Shown here in pieces: positions 1-7,920 of a stretch of DNA of 64,000 nt. The notes below the pieces were generated by a model. It did no database searches, had not been told where the DNA came from, and saw nothing but the letters and a program-made list of their open reading frames with translations. Each line of letters opens with the position of its first letter. Positions within the stretch are counted from its first letter, which is position 1. Source of the stretch: Mycobacterium yunnanensis. Lineage in GTDB: Bacteria; Actinomycetota; Actinomycetes; Mycobacteriales; Mycobacteriaceae. Where the stretch lies: positions 186,001 through 250,000 of the forward strand of contig NZ_JACKVK010000009.1 of assembly GCF_025823185.1 (NCBI RefSeq), given 5' to 3'. The position numbers and the translations under genes are program-made.

Positions 1-489
1 CTGCGCATCCACTCCGGTGACCCGAACACCCCCGGCGTCGTCGACCACGAGCTGTTCGACCGCCAGCTGACGGCCATGATCGCCGCCCGCGACGAGGGGC
101 TGATCGGCGGCATCGGCCTGTCGAGCGTGAGCGTGGACGATCTGCGAATCGCGTTGGAGCGCACCGAGATCGTCACCGTCCAGAACGCCTACAACCTCGT
201 CGACCGAACCTCCCAACCCGTTCTCGACCTGTGCACCGAACGCGGCATCTCGTTCGTTCCGTTCTTCCCGCTGGGTTCGGCGTTCAACGACGACAATCCG
301 GTGCTCGGCAACCCGGCGGTCACGAAGGCGGCCGCCGACCTCGGCCGCACGCCGGCCCAGATTGCGCTGGCGTGGACGTTGAACGTGGCCCCCAACGTGC
401 TGCTCATCCCCGGCACCTCGTCGGTGGCCCATTTGGAGGAGAACCTGGCCGTCGCCGACATCGAGCTGCCTGCCGACTTCAACCCCTAA
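1..489 (+). CDS. Aldo/keto reductase, C-terminal part (5' truncated by window)
   Basis: Frame 1 is open from the first base to a TAA, giving 162 residues of the C-terminal half of an aldo/keto reductase; the start lies outside the window. The family reduces aldehydes and ketones with NADPH in a TIM barrel. Visible signatures are the strand 'GGIGLSSVS', the segment 'VTVQNAYNLVDR' that corresponds to the usual Q-x-x-Y-N-x stretch, and the cofactor-binding end 'LLIPGTSSVAHLEENL', a clear match to the AKR NADPH 2'-phosphate loop (IPG-S-x-x-x-x-x-x-EN). The catalytic Tyr and Lys would be upstream. The substrate cannot be told from this part. Confidence 0.9.
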   Translation: MRIHSGDPNTPGVVDHELFDRQLTAMIAARDEGLIGGIGLSSVSVDDLRIALERTEIVTVQNAYNLVDRTSQPVLDLCTERGISFVPFFPLGSAFNDDNPVLGNPAVTKAAADLGRTPAQIALAWTLNVAPNVLLIPGTSSVAHLEENLAVADIELPADFNP

Positions 490-545
490 CGCGAGAGCGG
501 CGGCACCGCTAAGGTCACCTGATCGGGGTCGTCCCCAACCGAGAG

Positions 546-944
546 GTGCCCGCCATCCTTGTCAACACGATCACCCGCGGCTGTCGCGCGGCGGCGCTCG
601 CCGTCGTGTGCGCGGCCGGCCCACTGCTTCTGAGTGCGGTCGCCAACGCCGATCCCGACCCCGCCGCCCCTGCGCCCGATCCGCAGGCGGTGTGCGAGGC
701 ACCCGAGTACGGCGGCGTGTTCGTCGCGGGTCCGACCTCGCCGGACGGGACGACCCACACGCAATGCCAGTACATCGTCTCCGGTTCCTTCTACTACGAC
801 AACTTCGACAACGGCACCTACGTGGGCACGCTGGTCTACCGCGACGGCGCGAGGGTGCCCACCGAGCACCCGGTGATGCCGGAGCTGATGGGGCAGATCC
901 CCGGCGGGCACTTGCCCCTCATGCCGTTCCCCGGGCAGTTCTGA
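546..944 (+). CDS. Small secreted protein of unknown function
   Basis: A GTG-started 132-residue protein. Residues 1-35 look like a Sec signal: basic residues, then an Ala/Leu/Val-rich core, then 'ANADPDPAAP' as a probable cleavage site. The mature part is Pro-rich at first and has two Cys (in 'QAVCEAP' and 'HTQCQY') that could form a disulphide. It then has an aromatic stretch 'GSFYYDNFDNGTYVGTLVY' and a Pro/Gly-rich end. I do not recognise a named family; short exported proteins of this kind are common in mycobacteria. It stands alone between the reductase and a methyltransferase. Confidence 0.7.
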   Translation: MPAILVNTITRGCRAAALAVVCAAGPLLLSAVANADPDPAAPAPDPQAVCEAPEYGGVFVAGPTSPDGTTHTQCQYIVSGSFYYDNFDNGTYVGTLVYRDGARVPTEHPVMPELMGQIPGGHLPLMPFPGQF

Positions 945-960
945 CGCGCGCACGTTCATC

Positions 961-1737
961 ATGGAGGGCATGGCCCGACCGAACCTCGACGTGTCCACCA
1001 TGCCGCGCGGCGGGCCCGACGCGTCGTGTCTGGACCGGCTGCTCGAGACCGACCGCTTGGAGTACCTCGACCGCGACTCCGGCGATCCCGGGGTCGCTTC
1101 GCGCAAGCGCAGCGTCATCCGAGCACTCGAGCTGACCGGTGACTGGTTCGGCAACCACGAGAAGTTCGCGCACATCGCGCTCGACGAGGTGGCCGAGGTG
1201 CCGGATCCGCGCATCCTCGAACTCGGTGCCGGTCACGGCGGCCTGTCGGCCAAGCTCCTCGAGATGCACCCCACCGCACACGTCACGGTCACCGACGTCG
1301 AGCCGCAGTCGGTGGCGGCGATCAAGGCCGGTCCGCTCGGCTCCGACGAGCGCGCCACCGTCGCCGTCGTGGACGCCACCGACATCGACTCTGCCGACGG
1401 CAGTTTCGACCTGGCGGTCTTCGCCCTGTCGTTCCACCACCTGCCGCCGGCCGCCGCGGCCCGCGTCATCGCCGAAGGCACCCGCGTCGCCCACAAGCTG
1501 GTGATCGTCGACCTACCCCGACCGCCCGCGCCGCTGCACCTGATCAGGCTGGCCACCATGCTCCCGCTGGCGCCGTTCATCCCCTTCGTCCACGACGGCG
1601 TCATCAGTTCGCTGCGCAGCTACAGCCCCTCGGCACTGCGGGCCCTTGCCGCCGAGGCCGGTCCGGACGTCACCGTCGAATTGCGCGGCGGACTGCTCAC
1701 CCCGCAGGTCGCGGTGGTCGCCCGTCCACGCGGGTAG
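961..1737 (+). CDS. Class I SAM-dependent methyltransferase
   Basis: A 258-residue protein with a Rossmann methyltransferase core. Motif I is 'ILELGAGHGGLSAKLLE', followed by an acidic residue at the end of strand 2 ('VTVTDVE') and motif IV-like 'FDLAVFALSFHHLPP'. The family moves a methyl group from S-adenosylmethionine to a small molecule; the acceptor is unknown. The C-terminal part has a hydrophobic stretch ('ATMLPLAPFIPFV') that may bind a lipid-like substrate. ATG at 970 is an alternative start. The downstream DUF2256 gene begins 10 bases after the stop. Confidence 0.85.
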   Translation: MEGMARPNLDVSTMPRGGPDASCLDRLLETDRLEYLDRDSGDPGVASRKRSVIRALELTGDWFGNHEKFAHIALDEVAEVPDPRILELGAGHGGLSAKLLEMHPTAHVTVTDVEPQSVAAIKAGPLGSDERATVAVVDATDIDSADGSFDLAVFALSFHHLPPAAAARVIAEGTRVAHKLVIVDLPRPPAPLHLIRLATMLPLAPFIPFVHDGVISSLRSYSPSALRALAAEAGPDVTVELRGGLLTPQVAVVARPRG

Positions 1738-1740
1738 GTT
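1735..1740 (+). promoter_or_regulatory. Candidate -10 box (TAGGTT) for a leaderless mRNA
   Basis: TAGGTT fits the actinobacterial TANNNT -10 pattern and ends 7 nt before the GTG at 1748. Transcription would then begin at, or next to, the start codon. It overlaps the end of the preceding methyltransferase gene. Confidence 0.45.
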
Positions 1741-1747
1741 CGGTGAC

Positions 1748-1885
1748 GTGGCCAAGGACGCCGAGGTGAAGACCTGCATCACGTGCGGACGGCCGTTCGC
1801 CAACCGGAAGAAGTGGCGTCAGCGCGGCCAGTGGGACCAGATCGTCCACTGCTCGGAGCGGTGCCGCCGCAGCGCGAAGAAGTAA
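1748..1885 (+). CDS. DUF2256 zinc-ribbon-like mini-protein
   Basis: A 45-residue protein read from GTG. It has a Cys pair 'KTCITCGRPF', then the basic 'NRKKWRQRGQWDQI', then 'HCSERCRR'. The spacing CxxC...CxxxC, with conserved 'W...W' residues, is the pattern of the small DUF2256 family, thought to bind a metal. The role is unknown. The longer open frame upstream to 1646 overlaps the methyltransferase gene and is not needed, because a -10 box sits 7 nt before this GTG. A leaderless start is the best reading. Confidence 0.8.
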   Translation: MAKDAEVKTCITCGRPFANRKKWRQRGQWDQIVHCSERCRRSAKK

Positions 1886-1954
1886 CGCGGTCTTGGGCGT
1901 CCTGGCGGTGGATGACACACCGCGCCGATAGGCTCGGCGTCGTGGGTACCGCTG

Positions 1955-3433
1955 ATGGGTGACGAAGTCACGCAGACCGAATACAGCCGAGAACACCGGC
2001 TGCAATACCGGCGGAAGGTCCAGCTCAGCCTCGACGTGTTCGAGACGATGCTCGCCCAGTCCAGCTTCGAGTGCGAACGCCCGCTGACCGGCATGGAGAT
2101 CGAGTGCAACCTCGTCGACTCCGCCTATCAACCCGCGATGACCAACCGCGACGTGCTGGCCGCGATCGCCGACCCGGCGTTCCAGACCGAATTGGGCGCC
2201 TACAACATCGAATTCAACGTGCCGCCCCGCCCGCTGGGCGGCAGTTCGAGCGTGGACCTGGAGCGCGAGGTGCGCGCGAGCCTGAATGCCGCGGAGGCCA
2301 AGGCCAACTCCGACGGTTCGCACATCGTGATGATCGGCATCCTGCCGACGCTGATGCCCGAGCACTTGGCGGCGGACTGGATGAGCGACTCGACGCGCTA
2401 TCAGGCGCTCAACGACTCGATCTTCACCGCCCGCGGTGAGGACATCATGATCGACATCGGCGGGGCGGAGCGCTTGTCGTTGCAAGCCGCGTCGATCGCG
2501 CCCGAATCGGCTTGCACCAGTGTGCAATTGCACCTGCAGGTGTCACCGGCGGAGTTCGCACAGAACTGGAACGCCGCACAGGTGCTGGCCGCACCGCAGC
2601 TGGCTCTGGGCGCCAACTCCCCCTACTTCTACGGCCACGAGCTGTGGTCGGAGACGCGCATCGAGTTGTTCGCCCAAGCCACCGACACCAGGCCGGAGGA
2701 ACTCAAGACCCAGGGGGTGCGACCGCGAGTGTGGTTCGGCGAGCGCTGGATCACGTCCATCTTCGACCTGTTCGAGGAGAACGTCAGGTACTTCCCGTCG
2801 CTGTTGCCGGAGGTCTCCGACGAGGATCCGGTCGCCGAGTTGGCCGCCGGGCGCACACCGACGCTTCCGGAACTGCGTCTGCACAACGGCACCATCTACA
2901 GGTGGAACCGTCCGGTGTACGACGTCGTGGACGGGCGCCCGCACCTGCGGGTCGAGAACCGGGTGTTGCCTGCCGGCCCGACCGTGGTCGACATGCTCGC
3001 CAACGCCGCCTTCTACTACGGCGCCCTGCGGGCGCTGTCCGACGACGACCGCCCCATCTGGACGCAGCTGAGTTTCGCTGCGGCAGAACGCAACTTCACC
3101 TCCGCTGCGCGCAGCGGGATGGCGGCGCGGCTCTACTGGCCAGGCCTGGGCGAGGTGACGCCCGACGAACTGGTGCTGCGCGAACTGCTGCCCCTGGCCC
3201 ACGAGGGACTCGAGCGGTGGGGTGTCGCCGCCGAGGTGCGCGATCGCTACCTCGGAGTGATCGAGGGGCGCGCCAAGTCCGGTCGCAACGGAGCGCTCTG
3301 GCAGGTCGAGACGGTACACGCGCTCCAGCGGCGTGGGCTGGACCGACCCGGGGCACTGGCCGAAATGCTGAGCCTGTACTGCGAACGGATGCACGGCAAC
3401 GAACCCGTTCACACCTGGGACGGGCCGTCCTGA
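1955..3433 (+). CDS. GCS2-family carboxylate-amine ligase (glutamate-cysteine ligase-like)
   Basis: A 492-residue protein of the glutamate-cysteine ligase family 2 fold. It has the ATP-grasp-like metal motif 'LTGMEIECNLVD' near residue 48, 'YNIEFNVPPRP' and later 'HNGTIYRWNRP', 'HLRVENRVLPAGPTVVD'. GCS2 enzymes activate a glutamate-type carboxylate with ATP and join it to an amine. It is longer than YbdK (about 370 residues) and is distinct from EgtA in this window. The substrate cannot be read off, so I give no symbol. The start is ATG without a good ribosome binding site; a six-codon open frame from GTG 1942 overlaps it. Confidence 0.8.
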   Translation: MGDEVTQTEYSREHRLQYRRKVQLSLDVFETMLAQSSFECERPLTGMEIECNLVDSAYQPAMTNRDVLAAIADPAFQTELGAYNIEFNVPPRPLGGSSSVDLEREVRASLNAAEAKANSDGSHIVMIGILPTLMPEHLAADWMSDSTRYQALNDSIFTARGEDIMIDIGGAERLSLQAASIAPESACTSVQLHLQVSPAEFAQNWNAAQVLAAPQLALGANSPYFYGHELWSETRIELFAQATDTRPEELKTQGVRPRVWFGERWITSIFDLFEENVRYFPSLLPEVSDEDPVAELAAGRTPTLPELRLHNGTIYRWNRPVYDVVDGRPHLRVENRVLPAGPTVVDMLANAAFYYGALRALSDDDRPIWTQLSFAAAERNFTSAARSGMAARLYWPGLGEVTPDELVLRELLPLAHEGLERWGVAAEVRDRYLGVIEGRAKSGRNGALWQVETVHALQRRGLDRPGALAEMLSLYCERMHGNEPVHTWDGPS

Positions 3434-3462
3434 ACGAGCGGTGAGGCGCCGTCGGTGGCGAG

Positions 3463-3468
3463 TACGTT
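3463..3468 (+). promoter_or_regulatory. Candidate -10 box (TACGTT) for a leaderless mRNA
   Basis: TACGTT ends 7 nt before the GTG at 3476. This favours 3476 over the upstream in-frame GTG at 3455 as the start of the next methyltransferase. Confidence 0.45.
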
Positions 3469-3475
3469 GGAGTGC

Positions 3476-4162
3476 GTGACCGATTCCTCCGACTCGCACT
3501 TCATGGATTGGGACGAGGCCTACCGCGGTGACGGTGGGTTCGAGGGAGCCCCGCCGTGGAACATCGGCGAACCGCAGCCGGAGCTGGCCGCCCTCATCGC
3601 GGCGGGCAAGGTGCGCGGCGAGGTTCTCGACGCCGGCTGCGGCCACGCGGAACTGTCCTTGGCCCTCGCCGCCCAGGGGTACACGGTGGTGGGCATCGAG
3701 TTGACGCCCACCGCGGTCGCCGCCGCCACCAAGGCCGCCGCGGAGCGCGGGCTGTCCGGCGCCACCTTCGTCCAAGACGACATCACGACCTTCACCGGAT
3801 TCGACGGCCGGTTCGACACGATCCTCGACTCGACGCTGTTCCATTCGCTGCCGGTCGAGGGACGCGAGGGCTACCAGCAGTCGGTGTACCGGGCCGCCGC
3901 CCCTGGCGCCGTCTACTACGTCCTGGTCTTCGCCAAGGGTGCCTTCCCGGCCGAGCTGCAGGAGAAGCCCAACGAGGTCGACGAGGCCGAACTGCGCGCG
4001 GCGGTCGGCACGTACTGGGAGGTCGACGAGATCCGGCCGGCCTTCATCCACGCCAACATGCCGTCCGGACCAGACGCGCCGTTCCAGCTGAGCCACGACC
4101 ACGACGACAAGGGCCGAACCAAGATGCCGGCGTTCCTCCTGACGGCGCACAAGGCGGGCTAG
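3476..4162 (+). CDS. Class I SAM-dependent methyltransferase
   Basis: A 228-residue methyltransferase with motif I 'EVLDAGCGHAELSLALAAQ', an acidic strand-2 end 'VVGIELTP', 'FVQDDITTF' and 'FDTILDSTLFHSLP'. The N-terminal 'MDWDEAYRGDGGFEGAPPWNIGEPQPEL' resembles thiopurine/halide-type methyltransferases that act on small thiols, halides or metalloids. The exact acceptor is not known. It converges on mftD, with only 3 bp between the two stops, so it is not part of the mft operon. Confidence 0.85.
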   Translation: MTDSSDSHFMDWDEAYRGDGGFEGAPPWNIGEPQPELAALIAAGKVRGEVLDAGCGHAELSLALAAQGYTVVGIELTPTAVAAATKAAAERGLSGATFVQDDITTFTGFDGRFDTILDSTLFHSLPVEGREGYQQSVYRAAAPGAVYYVLVFAKGAFPAELQEKPNEVDEAELRAAVGTYWEVDEIRPAFIHANMPSGPDAPFQLSHDHDDKGRTKMPAFLLTAHKAG

Positions 4163-4165
4163 AAC

Positions 4166-5350
4166 TCAGGCGTCGATTCCCAGATCACGCCCGAACCCGT
4201 TCGGGATCAGCAGGTCGGCCGGGCCGAGGTCGTGTATCGACGAGTGGCCAAGGCCCAGGAGCGCCGAGTCGATCCCGCTGCGCATGATGTCGAGGACGTT
4301 CTCCACGCCGGCCTGGCCGCCGGCGGCCAGCCCCCAGAGGTATGCCCGACCGAGCATCACCGCTCGGGCTCCTAGCGCCAACGCCTTGACCACGTCACCG
4401 CCCCTGCGGACGCCGCCGTCGAGAACCACCTCGACGTCACCGCCGACCGCGTCCGCTATCGCCGGCAACGCGCGAATCGGTGCGGGCGTGCCGTCGAGGT
4501 TGTTGCCGCCGTGGTTGGAGACCGAGATCGCCGAGACTCCGGCGTCGACGGCACGTTTCGCGTCGTCGACCCGCATCACGCCCTTCAGCATGAACGGCCC
4601 ACCCCACTGCTCCCGAAGCCAGGCGATGTCCTCCCATGTCGGCAGCGGCGTCTGCATCCATTCGCCATAGGCGCCGAAGAACGTCGGCGCCGGGCCGCCA
4701 TCCGAGGACAGGTTCGGTGCAGTCAGGTCGGGCACCTTGGCGGCGCGGGCGAAGTCGAACAGCCATCGAGGCCGCGCGATCCCCTCTGGCGCAAAGCGAA
4801 TCATCGCGCGCAGGTCCATCCGTTCCGGGATCGACGGGCTGCCCCAGTCGCGGCCGTGGGAGAAGCTCCAGTCGGTCGTGACGATGAGGCCGACCGCGCC
4901 GGCCGCCCTGGCCCGCTCCATGCGCGCCACCAGCTCGTCGCGGCTACCCGTCCAGTACATCTGGAAGAAGGTCTGCGGGTTGGCCGCGGCGACGTCCTCG
5001 ACCGGCTTGCTGGCGAAGGACGACAGGCTCATCGCCGTGCCACGGGCCGCCGCCGCTCTGGCCACCGCCACCTCGCCGTCCGGGTGGACGGCCTGCACTC
5101 CGGTCGGTGAGATGAAGACGGGCAGCGAAATCGACTGTCCCATGACCGTCGTCGAGGTGTCGCGCTTGGCGCAGAGTCCGGCGACGTGCGGCGCGAAGCC
5201 CAGCTCGGCGAACGCCGCGGTGTTGTCGTCGACCGAGATGCCTCGCTCCGAACCCGCGACCAACGCGCTGTAGACGCTCTTGGGTAGCCGTTTGGCGGCC
5301 CGCCGTTGCGCTTCGGCGACAGTCTCGAACCAACCGGTCGTGCCCATCAT
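4166..5350 (-). CDS. mftD: Pre-mycofactocin synthase MftD (FMN-dependent)
   Basis: A 394-residue member of the lactate oxidase/glycolate oxidase FMN family. Visible features are the FMN-barrel strand 'PVFISPTGVQAVHPDGEVAVARAA', 'LIVTTDWSFSHGRDW', the Lys motif 'PFMLKGVMRVDDAKRA', 'AISVSNHGGNNLDGTPAPI' with the family's SNHGG segment, and 'VEVVLDGGVRRGGDVVKALALGARAVMLGR'. MftD deaminates the Val-Tyr-derived intermediate AHDP to pre-mycofactocin, the redox-active alpha-keto amide. ATG at 5350 overlaps the mftC stop, implying coupled translation. Further in-frame codons upstream lie inside mftC and are not used. In most mycobacteria mftE and mftF are nearby; here they are not. Confidence 0.95.
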   Translation of the reverse strand: MMGTTGWFETVAEAQRRAAKRLPKSVYSALVAGSERGISVDDNTAAFAELGFAPHVAGLCAKRDTSTTVMGQSISLPVFISPTGVQAVHPDGEVAVARAAAARGTAMSLSSFASKPVEDVAAANPQTFFQMYWTGSRDELVARMERARAAGAVGLIVTTDWSFSHGRDWGSPSIPERMDLRAMIRFAPEGIARPRWLFDFARAAKVPDLTAPNLSSDGGPAPTFFGAYGEWMQTPLPTWEDIAWLREQWGGPFMLKGVMRVDDAKRAVDAGVSAISVSNHGGNNLDGTPAPIRALPAIADAVGGDVEVVLDGGVRRGGDVVKALALGARAVMLGRAYLWGLAAGGQAGVENVLDIMRSGIDSALLGLGHSSIHDLGPADLLIPNGFGRDLGIDA

Positions 5351-6528
5351 CGAAGTCCTCCGGTCGTCAGCGGGTTGTCGTCGCACATTCGTCGTGGCTT
5401 CTTGGTGATCACGGTCAGCGGGATGGCCCGCGAGTGGTCTACGGCCGGCTTGGGGATGCGACGTTCGCGGGCCAGGGCGGGTTCGCCGTAGCCCTGCACG
5501 CATTCGGGGTCGGGTCCGTCCAACGGCAGACCGGTGAAGAACTTCGCCGCCATGCACCCACCACGGCACCCGTCGTAATGATCGCAACTGCCACACGCCC
5601 CCGCCGACTGCGGCTCACGCAACTCGGCGAACAGCTTCGAGTTCTGCCAGACGTTCTGGAAGCCGCTGTCGGACAGAATGTTTCCCGCGAGGAACCGGTC
5701 GTGGATGGCGAACGGGCAGGCGTAGACGTCCCCCACCGGGTCGATCAGGCACACCACCCGCCCCGCACCGCAGAGGTTCAGCCCCGCCAACGCGCCGGGC
5801 TGTCCCAGCCCCGAGAGGTGGAAGAACGAATCCCCGGTCAACACACCCTCGCCGTGGGCCACCAACCAGTCGTAGAGCTGCACCTGCTGGGCCGCCGTCG
5901 GATGCAGCTCGTCCCACACGTCGGCACCCCGACCCGACGGACGCAGCCGGGTGATCCGCAACGTCGCACCGTACCGATCGGCCAGGGCCGTGAACTCGTC
6001 GAGCTGCCCGACGTTGTGGCGGGTCACCACCACCGAGATCTTGGCATCGGCGAAACCCGCCGCCGACAAATTCTCCAACGCCCGGATCGCCATCGCGAAC
6101 GACCCCGGACCACGCACCGCGTCGTTGACCTCCGCAGTCGCCCCGTCCAACGAGATCTGCACGTCGACGTAATCACTGGCCGCCAACTTCGCGGCCACCT
6201 TCTCGTCGATGCGCACCCCGTTGGTGGAGAACTTCACCCCCACCTGATGCGCGGTGGCATAGTCCACCAACTCCCAAAAGTCCGATCGCACCGTCGGCTC
6301 ACCACCGCCGATGTTGACGTAGAACACCTGCATGCGCTGCAACTCGTCGATGACGTCCATGCACTGCCGCGTGCTCAGCTCCCGCGGATCGCGTTTGCCC
6401 GAGGACGACAAGCAATGCACACACGACAGATTGCACGCGTAGGTCAACTCCCACGTCAAACAGATCGGGGCATCCAAACCCCGCTCGAACTGCTCGACCA
6501 AGCGCGGAACGGGCTGCACGGCGGTCAC
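5347..6528 (-). CDS. mftC: Mycofactocin radical SAM maturase MftC
   Basis: A 393-residue radical SAM/SPASM enzyme. The 4Fe-4S SAM cluster motif CxxxCxxC is Cys32, Cys36, Cys39 in 'YACNLSCVHC'. The GGE-type motif 'NIGGGEPTVR' follows, and the C-terminal SPASM auxiliary cluster Cys lie in 'CGAGRVVCLIDPVGDVYACPF' and 'CGSCDHYDGCRGGC'. MftC oxidatively decarboxylates the C-terminal Tyr of MftA and then forms a carbon-carbon bond with the neighbouring Val. Its start overlaps the mftB stop by 4 bp and its stop overlaps the mftD start, so the three genes are one transcript. Confidence 0.96.
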   Translation of the reverse strand: MTAVQPVPRLVEQFERGLDAPICLTWELTYACNLSCVHCLSSSGKRDPRELSTRQCMDVIDELQRMQVFYVNIGGGEPTVRSDFWELVDYATAHQVGVKFSTNGVRIDEKVAAKLAASDYVDVQISLDGATAEVNDAVRGPGSFAMAIRALENLSAAGFADAKISVVVTRHNVGQLDEFTALADRYGATLRITRLRPSGRGADVWDELHPTAAQQVQLYDWLVAHGEGVLTGDSFFHLSGLGQPGALAGLNLCGAGRVVCLIDPVGDVYACPFAIHDRFLAGNILSDSGFQNVWQNSKLFAELREPQSAGACGSCDHYDGCRGGCMAAKFFTGLPLDGPDPECVQGYGEPALARERRIPKPAVDHSRAIPLTVITKKPRRMCDDNPLTTGGLR

Positions 6529-6785
6529 GGAACACGCACCAGCATGCGCGATTCCACCAGCGTGGCAAGGGCCTTCCGGTAGGCCGGCTCACCCTCGACG
6601 CCTGCTGCCCGCAGTGCATCTCGCGCGGTCGAGTGCTGACCGAGCAGCGTCACCACCTCCACCACGCCGGCGTTCTTGAGGAAGGAGAGCTTCCTGGTCC
6701 CGAAGTGATACAGCAGGGCGCCGAACGGTTCGGGCCGCACCGCCACCTGCGGATGCAGCCGCCAGCGGACGTCGAGGTCGAACAT
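6525..6785 (-). CDS. mftB: Mycofactocin precursor-binding chaperone MftB
   Basis: An 86-residue RRE (PqqD-like) protein that binds the precursor peptide MftA and presents it to MftC. Typical features are the N-terminal strands 'DVRWRLHPQVAVRPEPFGALLYHF', then 'LSFLKNAGVVEVVTLL' and a helical C-terminus. Its length fits the family. It begins 3 bp after the mftA stop and overlaps mftC by 4 bp. Confidence 0.93.
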   Translation of the reverse strand: MFDLDVRWRLHPQVAVRPEPFGALLYHFGTRKLSFLKNAGVVEVVTLLGQHSTARDALRAAGVEGEPAYRKALATLVESRMLVRVP

Positions 6786-6788
6786 GGG

Positions 6789-6893
6789 TCAGTACACCCC
6801 GCACATGCCGTCGATCGAGACTTCTTCCACCAGTACCTCGTCGACGAGCGTCTCTGCTGCTGAATGGTTTTGGGGGTCTTCGGTGTGGTCCAT
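6789..6893 (-). CDS. mftA: Mycofactocin precursor peptide MftA
   Basis: A 34-residue precursor ending in the invariant core 'IDGMCGVY', whose last Val-Tyr pair becomes the redox cofactor. The leader carries the acidic, conserved 'ETLVDEVLVEEVSIDG' that MftB binds. ATG at 6893 has a strong ribosome binding site (GAGGAG, 6-7 nt upstream). A longer in-frame ATG at 6974 would run through the promoter region and its inverted repeat, so the short form is preferred. It is the first gene of mftABCD. Confidence 0.95.
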   Translation of the reverse strand: MDHTEDPQNHSAAETLVDEVLVEEVSIDGMCGVY

Positions 6894-6924
6894 CGTGGTC
6901 TCCTCGGCGATCGGGGTCAGCATC

Positions 6925-6930
6925 ACGCTA
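6925..6930 (-). promoter_or_regulatory. Candidate -10 box for mftABCD
   Basis: Read on the minus strand this is TAGCGT, a TANNNT -10 box about 31 bp upstream of the mftA ATG. I see no good -35, which fits an activator-dependent promoter. The inverted repeat at 6963-6982 would centre about 54 bp upstream of the predicted transcription start. Confidence 0.4.
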
Positions 6931-6962
6931 GGGCAGCCGGCGTCACCGGCGGTACTCGCCGA

Positions 6963-6982
6963 ATGGGCAGTCACCTGCCCAT
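6963..6982. promoter_or_regulatory. Perfect inverted repeat in the mftA/mftM divergent promoter
   Basis: Arms ATGGGCAG and CTGCCCAT (8 bp, perfect) flank the 4-bp spacer TCAC. It lies between the divergent mftA and mftM genes and could be an operator for both. The core GGGCAG/CTGCCC occurs again upstream of mdo at 15398-15418. A short hairpin in an untranslated leader is the alternative. Confidence 0.55.
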
Positions 6983-7076
6983 CCGGACGGGTCGCACATG
7001 CGGTCCGCTCGGGTCGGGCGCCTCGACGGATACCTCAATAGCGTTGACCGACAACATCTAACGAGGGGCCGGTGCC

Positions 7077-7916
7077 ATGATCACCCTGCCGACCATGTCC
7101 GGCGTCCGTGTGACCCGCGGCCGTGGACCGCACGTCGCGCATCCGGGTATCGCCACGCTGTGTACGCCACGGTTCTGCACCCGCCGAACCCGTGAAGGGC
7201 TGGCCGTCGAACACGATCTGACCCCCGACGAGATCTCCGACGAGCTGGCCGTGCTGTTGGCCGCCGAGCTCGACGACGTCGGCGTGCTGCGCGGTCAGCC
7301 GGAGTTCGAATCAGTGTTCACCGGCATCGTGCAGTCCGTCGCCACCGACGGCGATCCCGACGGCGCATGGCGGGTGTTCTACCGAAACTCGTTGCACCGC
7401 CTGGAGTCCGGTTGCGCGTCCTTCGCCCCCGTCCACCGGCGGGCGGCGGCACTGGTGGTGGGCCGCCGCGTCGTCGACCTGGGTTCGTGTTTCGGATTCT
7501 TCCCGCTCCGCTTGGCCGGTGACGGCCTAGACGTCACCGCCACCGACCTCAGCGCACCGACGATGGATCTACTCGACCGCACGAGCACACGGCTGGGGCG
7601 CCCGATCCGCACCGTGGTTTGCGACGCGGCTCGAGTGCCCCTGCCGGCCGGCGTGGCCGACACCGTCACGGTGCTCCATCTCCTCGAGCACCTCGATCCG
7701 ACGGCGTCCGCGGCGGTCCTTGACGAGGCCGTGCGTCTGACGCGTCGTCGGGTCGTGGTCGCGGTGCCGTTCGAGGACGTGCCGCGCGCGTGCTACGGGC
7801 ACGTGCAACGCTTCGACCTCGACGCGCTCCAGGAGATTGCCGCCGCATGGCGGGCCGCCGGCATCCGGGCCACGGTGCACGAATATCACGGCGGGTGGCT
7901 GGTTCTCGACCGCTGA
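7077..7916 (+). CDS. mftM: Mycofactocin oligosaccharide methyltransferase MftM
   Basis: A 279-residue class I methyltransferase with motif I 'RVVDLGSCFGFFPLRLA', 'VTATDLSAPTMDLLDR', 'VVCDAARVPLPAGVADTVTVLHLLEHLDP'. The helical N-terminal region ('LTPDEISDELAVLLAAELDDVGVLRGQPEFESVFTGIVQ') fits the MftM family, which 2-O-methylates a glucose of the oligoglucosyl chain on mycofactocin. The ATG has a ribosome binding site (GAGGGG). It is divergent from mftA and convergent on the response regulator, with 4 bp between stops. In M. smegmatis, as I recall, mftM also sits next to the methanol two-component genes, while mftA-F lie elsewhere. Confidence 0.88.
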   Translation: MITLPTMSGVRVTRGRGPHVAHPGIATLCTPRFCTRRTREGLAVEHDLTPDEISDELAVLLAAELDDVGVLRGQPEFESVFTGIVQSVATDGDPDGAWRVFYRNSLHRLESGCASFAPVHRRAAALVVGRRVVDLGSCFGFFPLRLAGDGLDVTATDLSAPTMDLLDRTSTRLGRPIRTVVCDAARVPLPAGVADTVTVLHLLEHLDPTASAAVLDEAVRLTRRRVVVAVPFEDVPRACYGHVQRFDLDALQEIAAAWRAAGIRATVHEYHGGWLVLDR

Positions 7917-7920
7917 ACCC

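Noticed and set aside
5434..6582. A 382-residue frame opposite mftC
   Set aside because: MftC has the CxxxCxxC and SPASM motifs; the opposite frame is a shadow.
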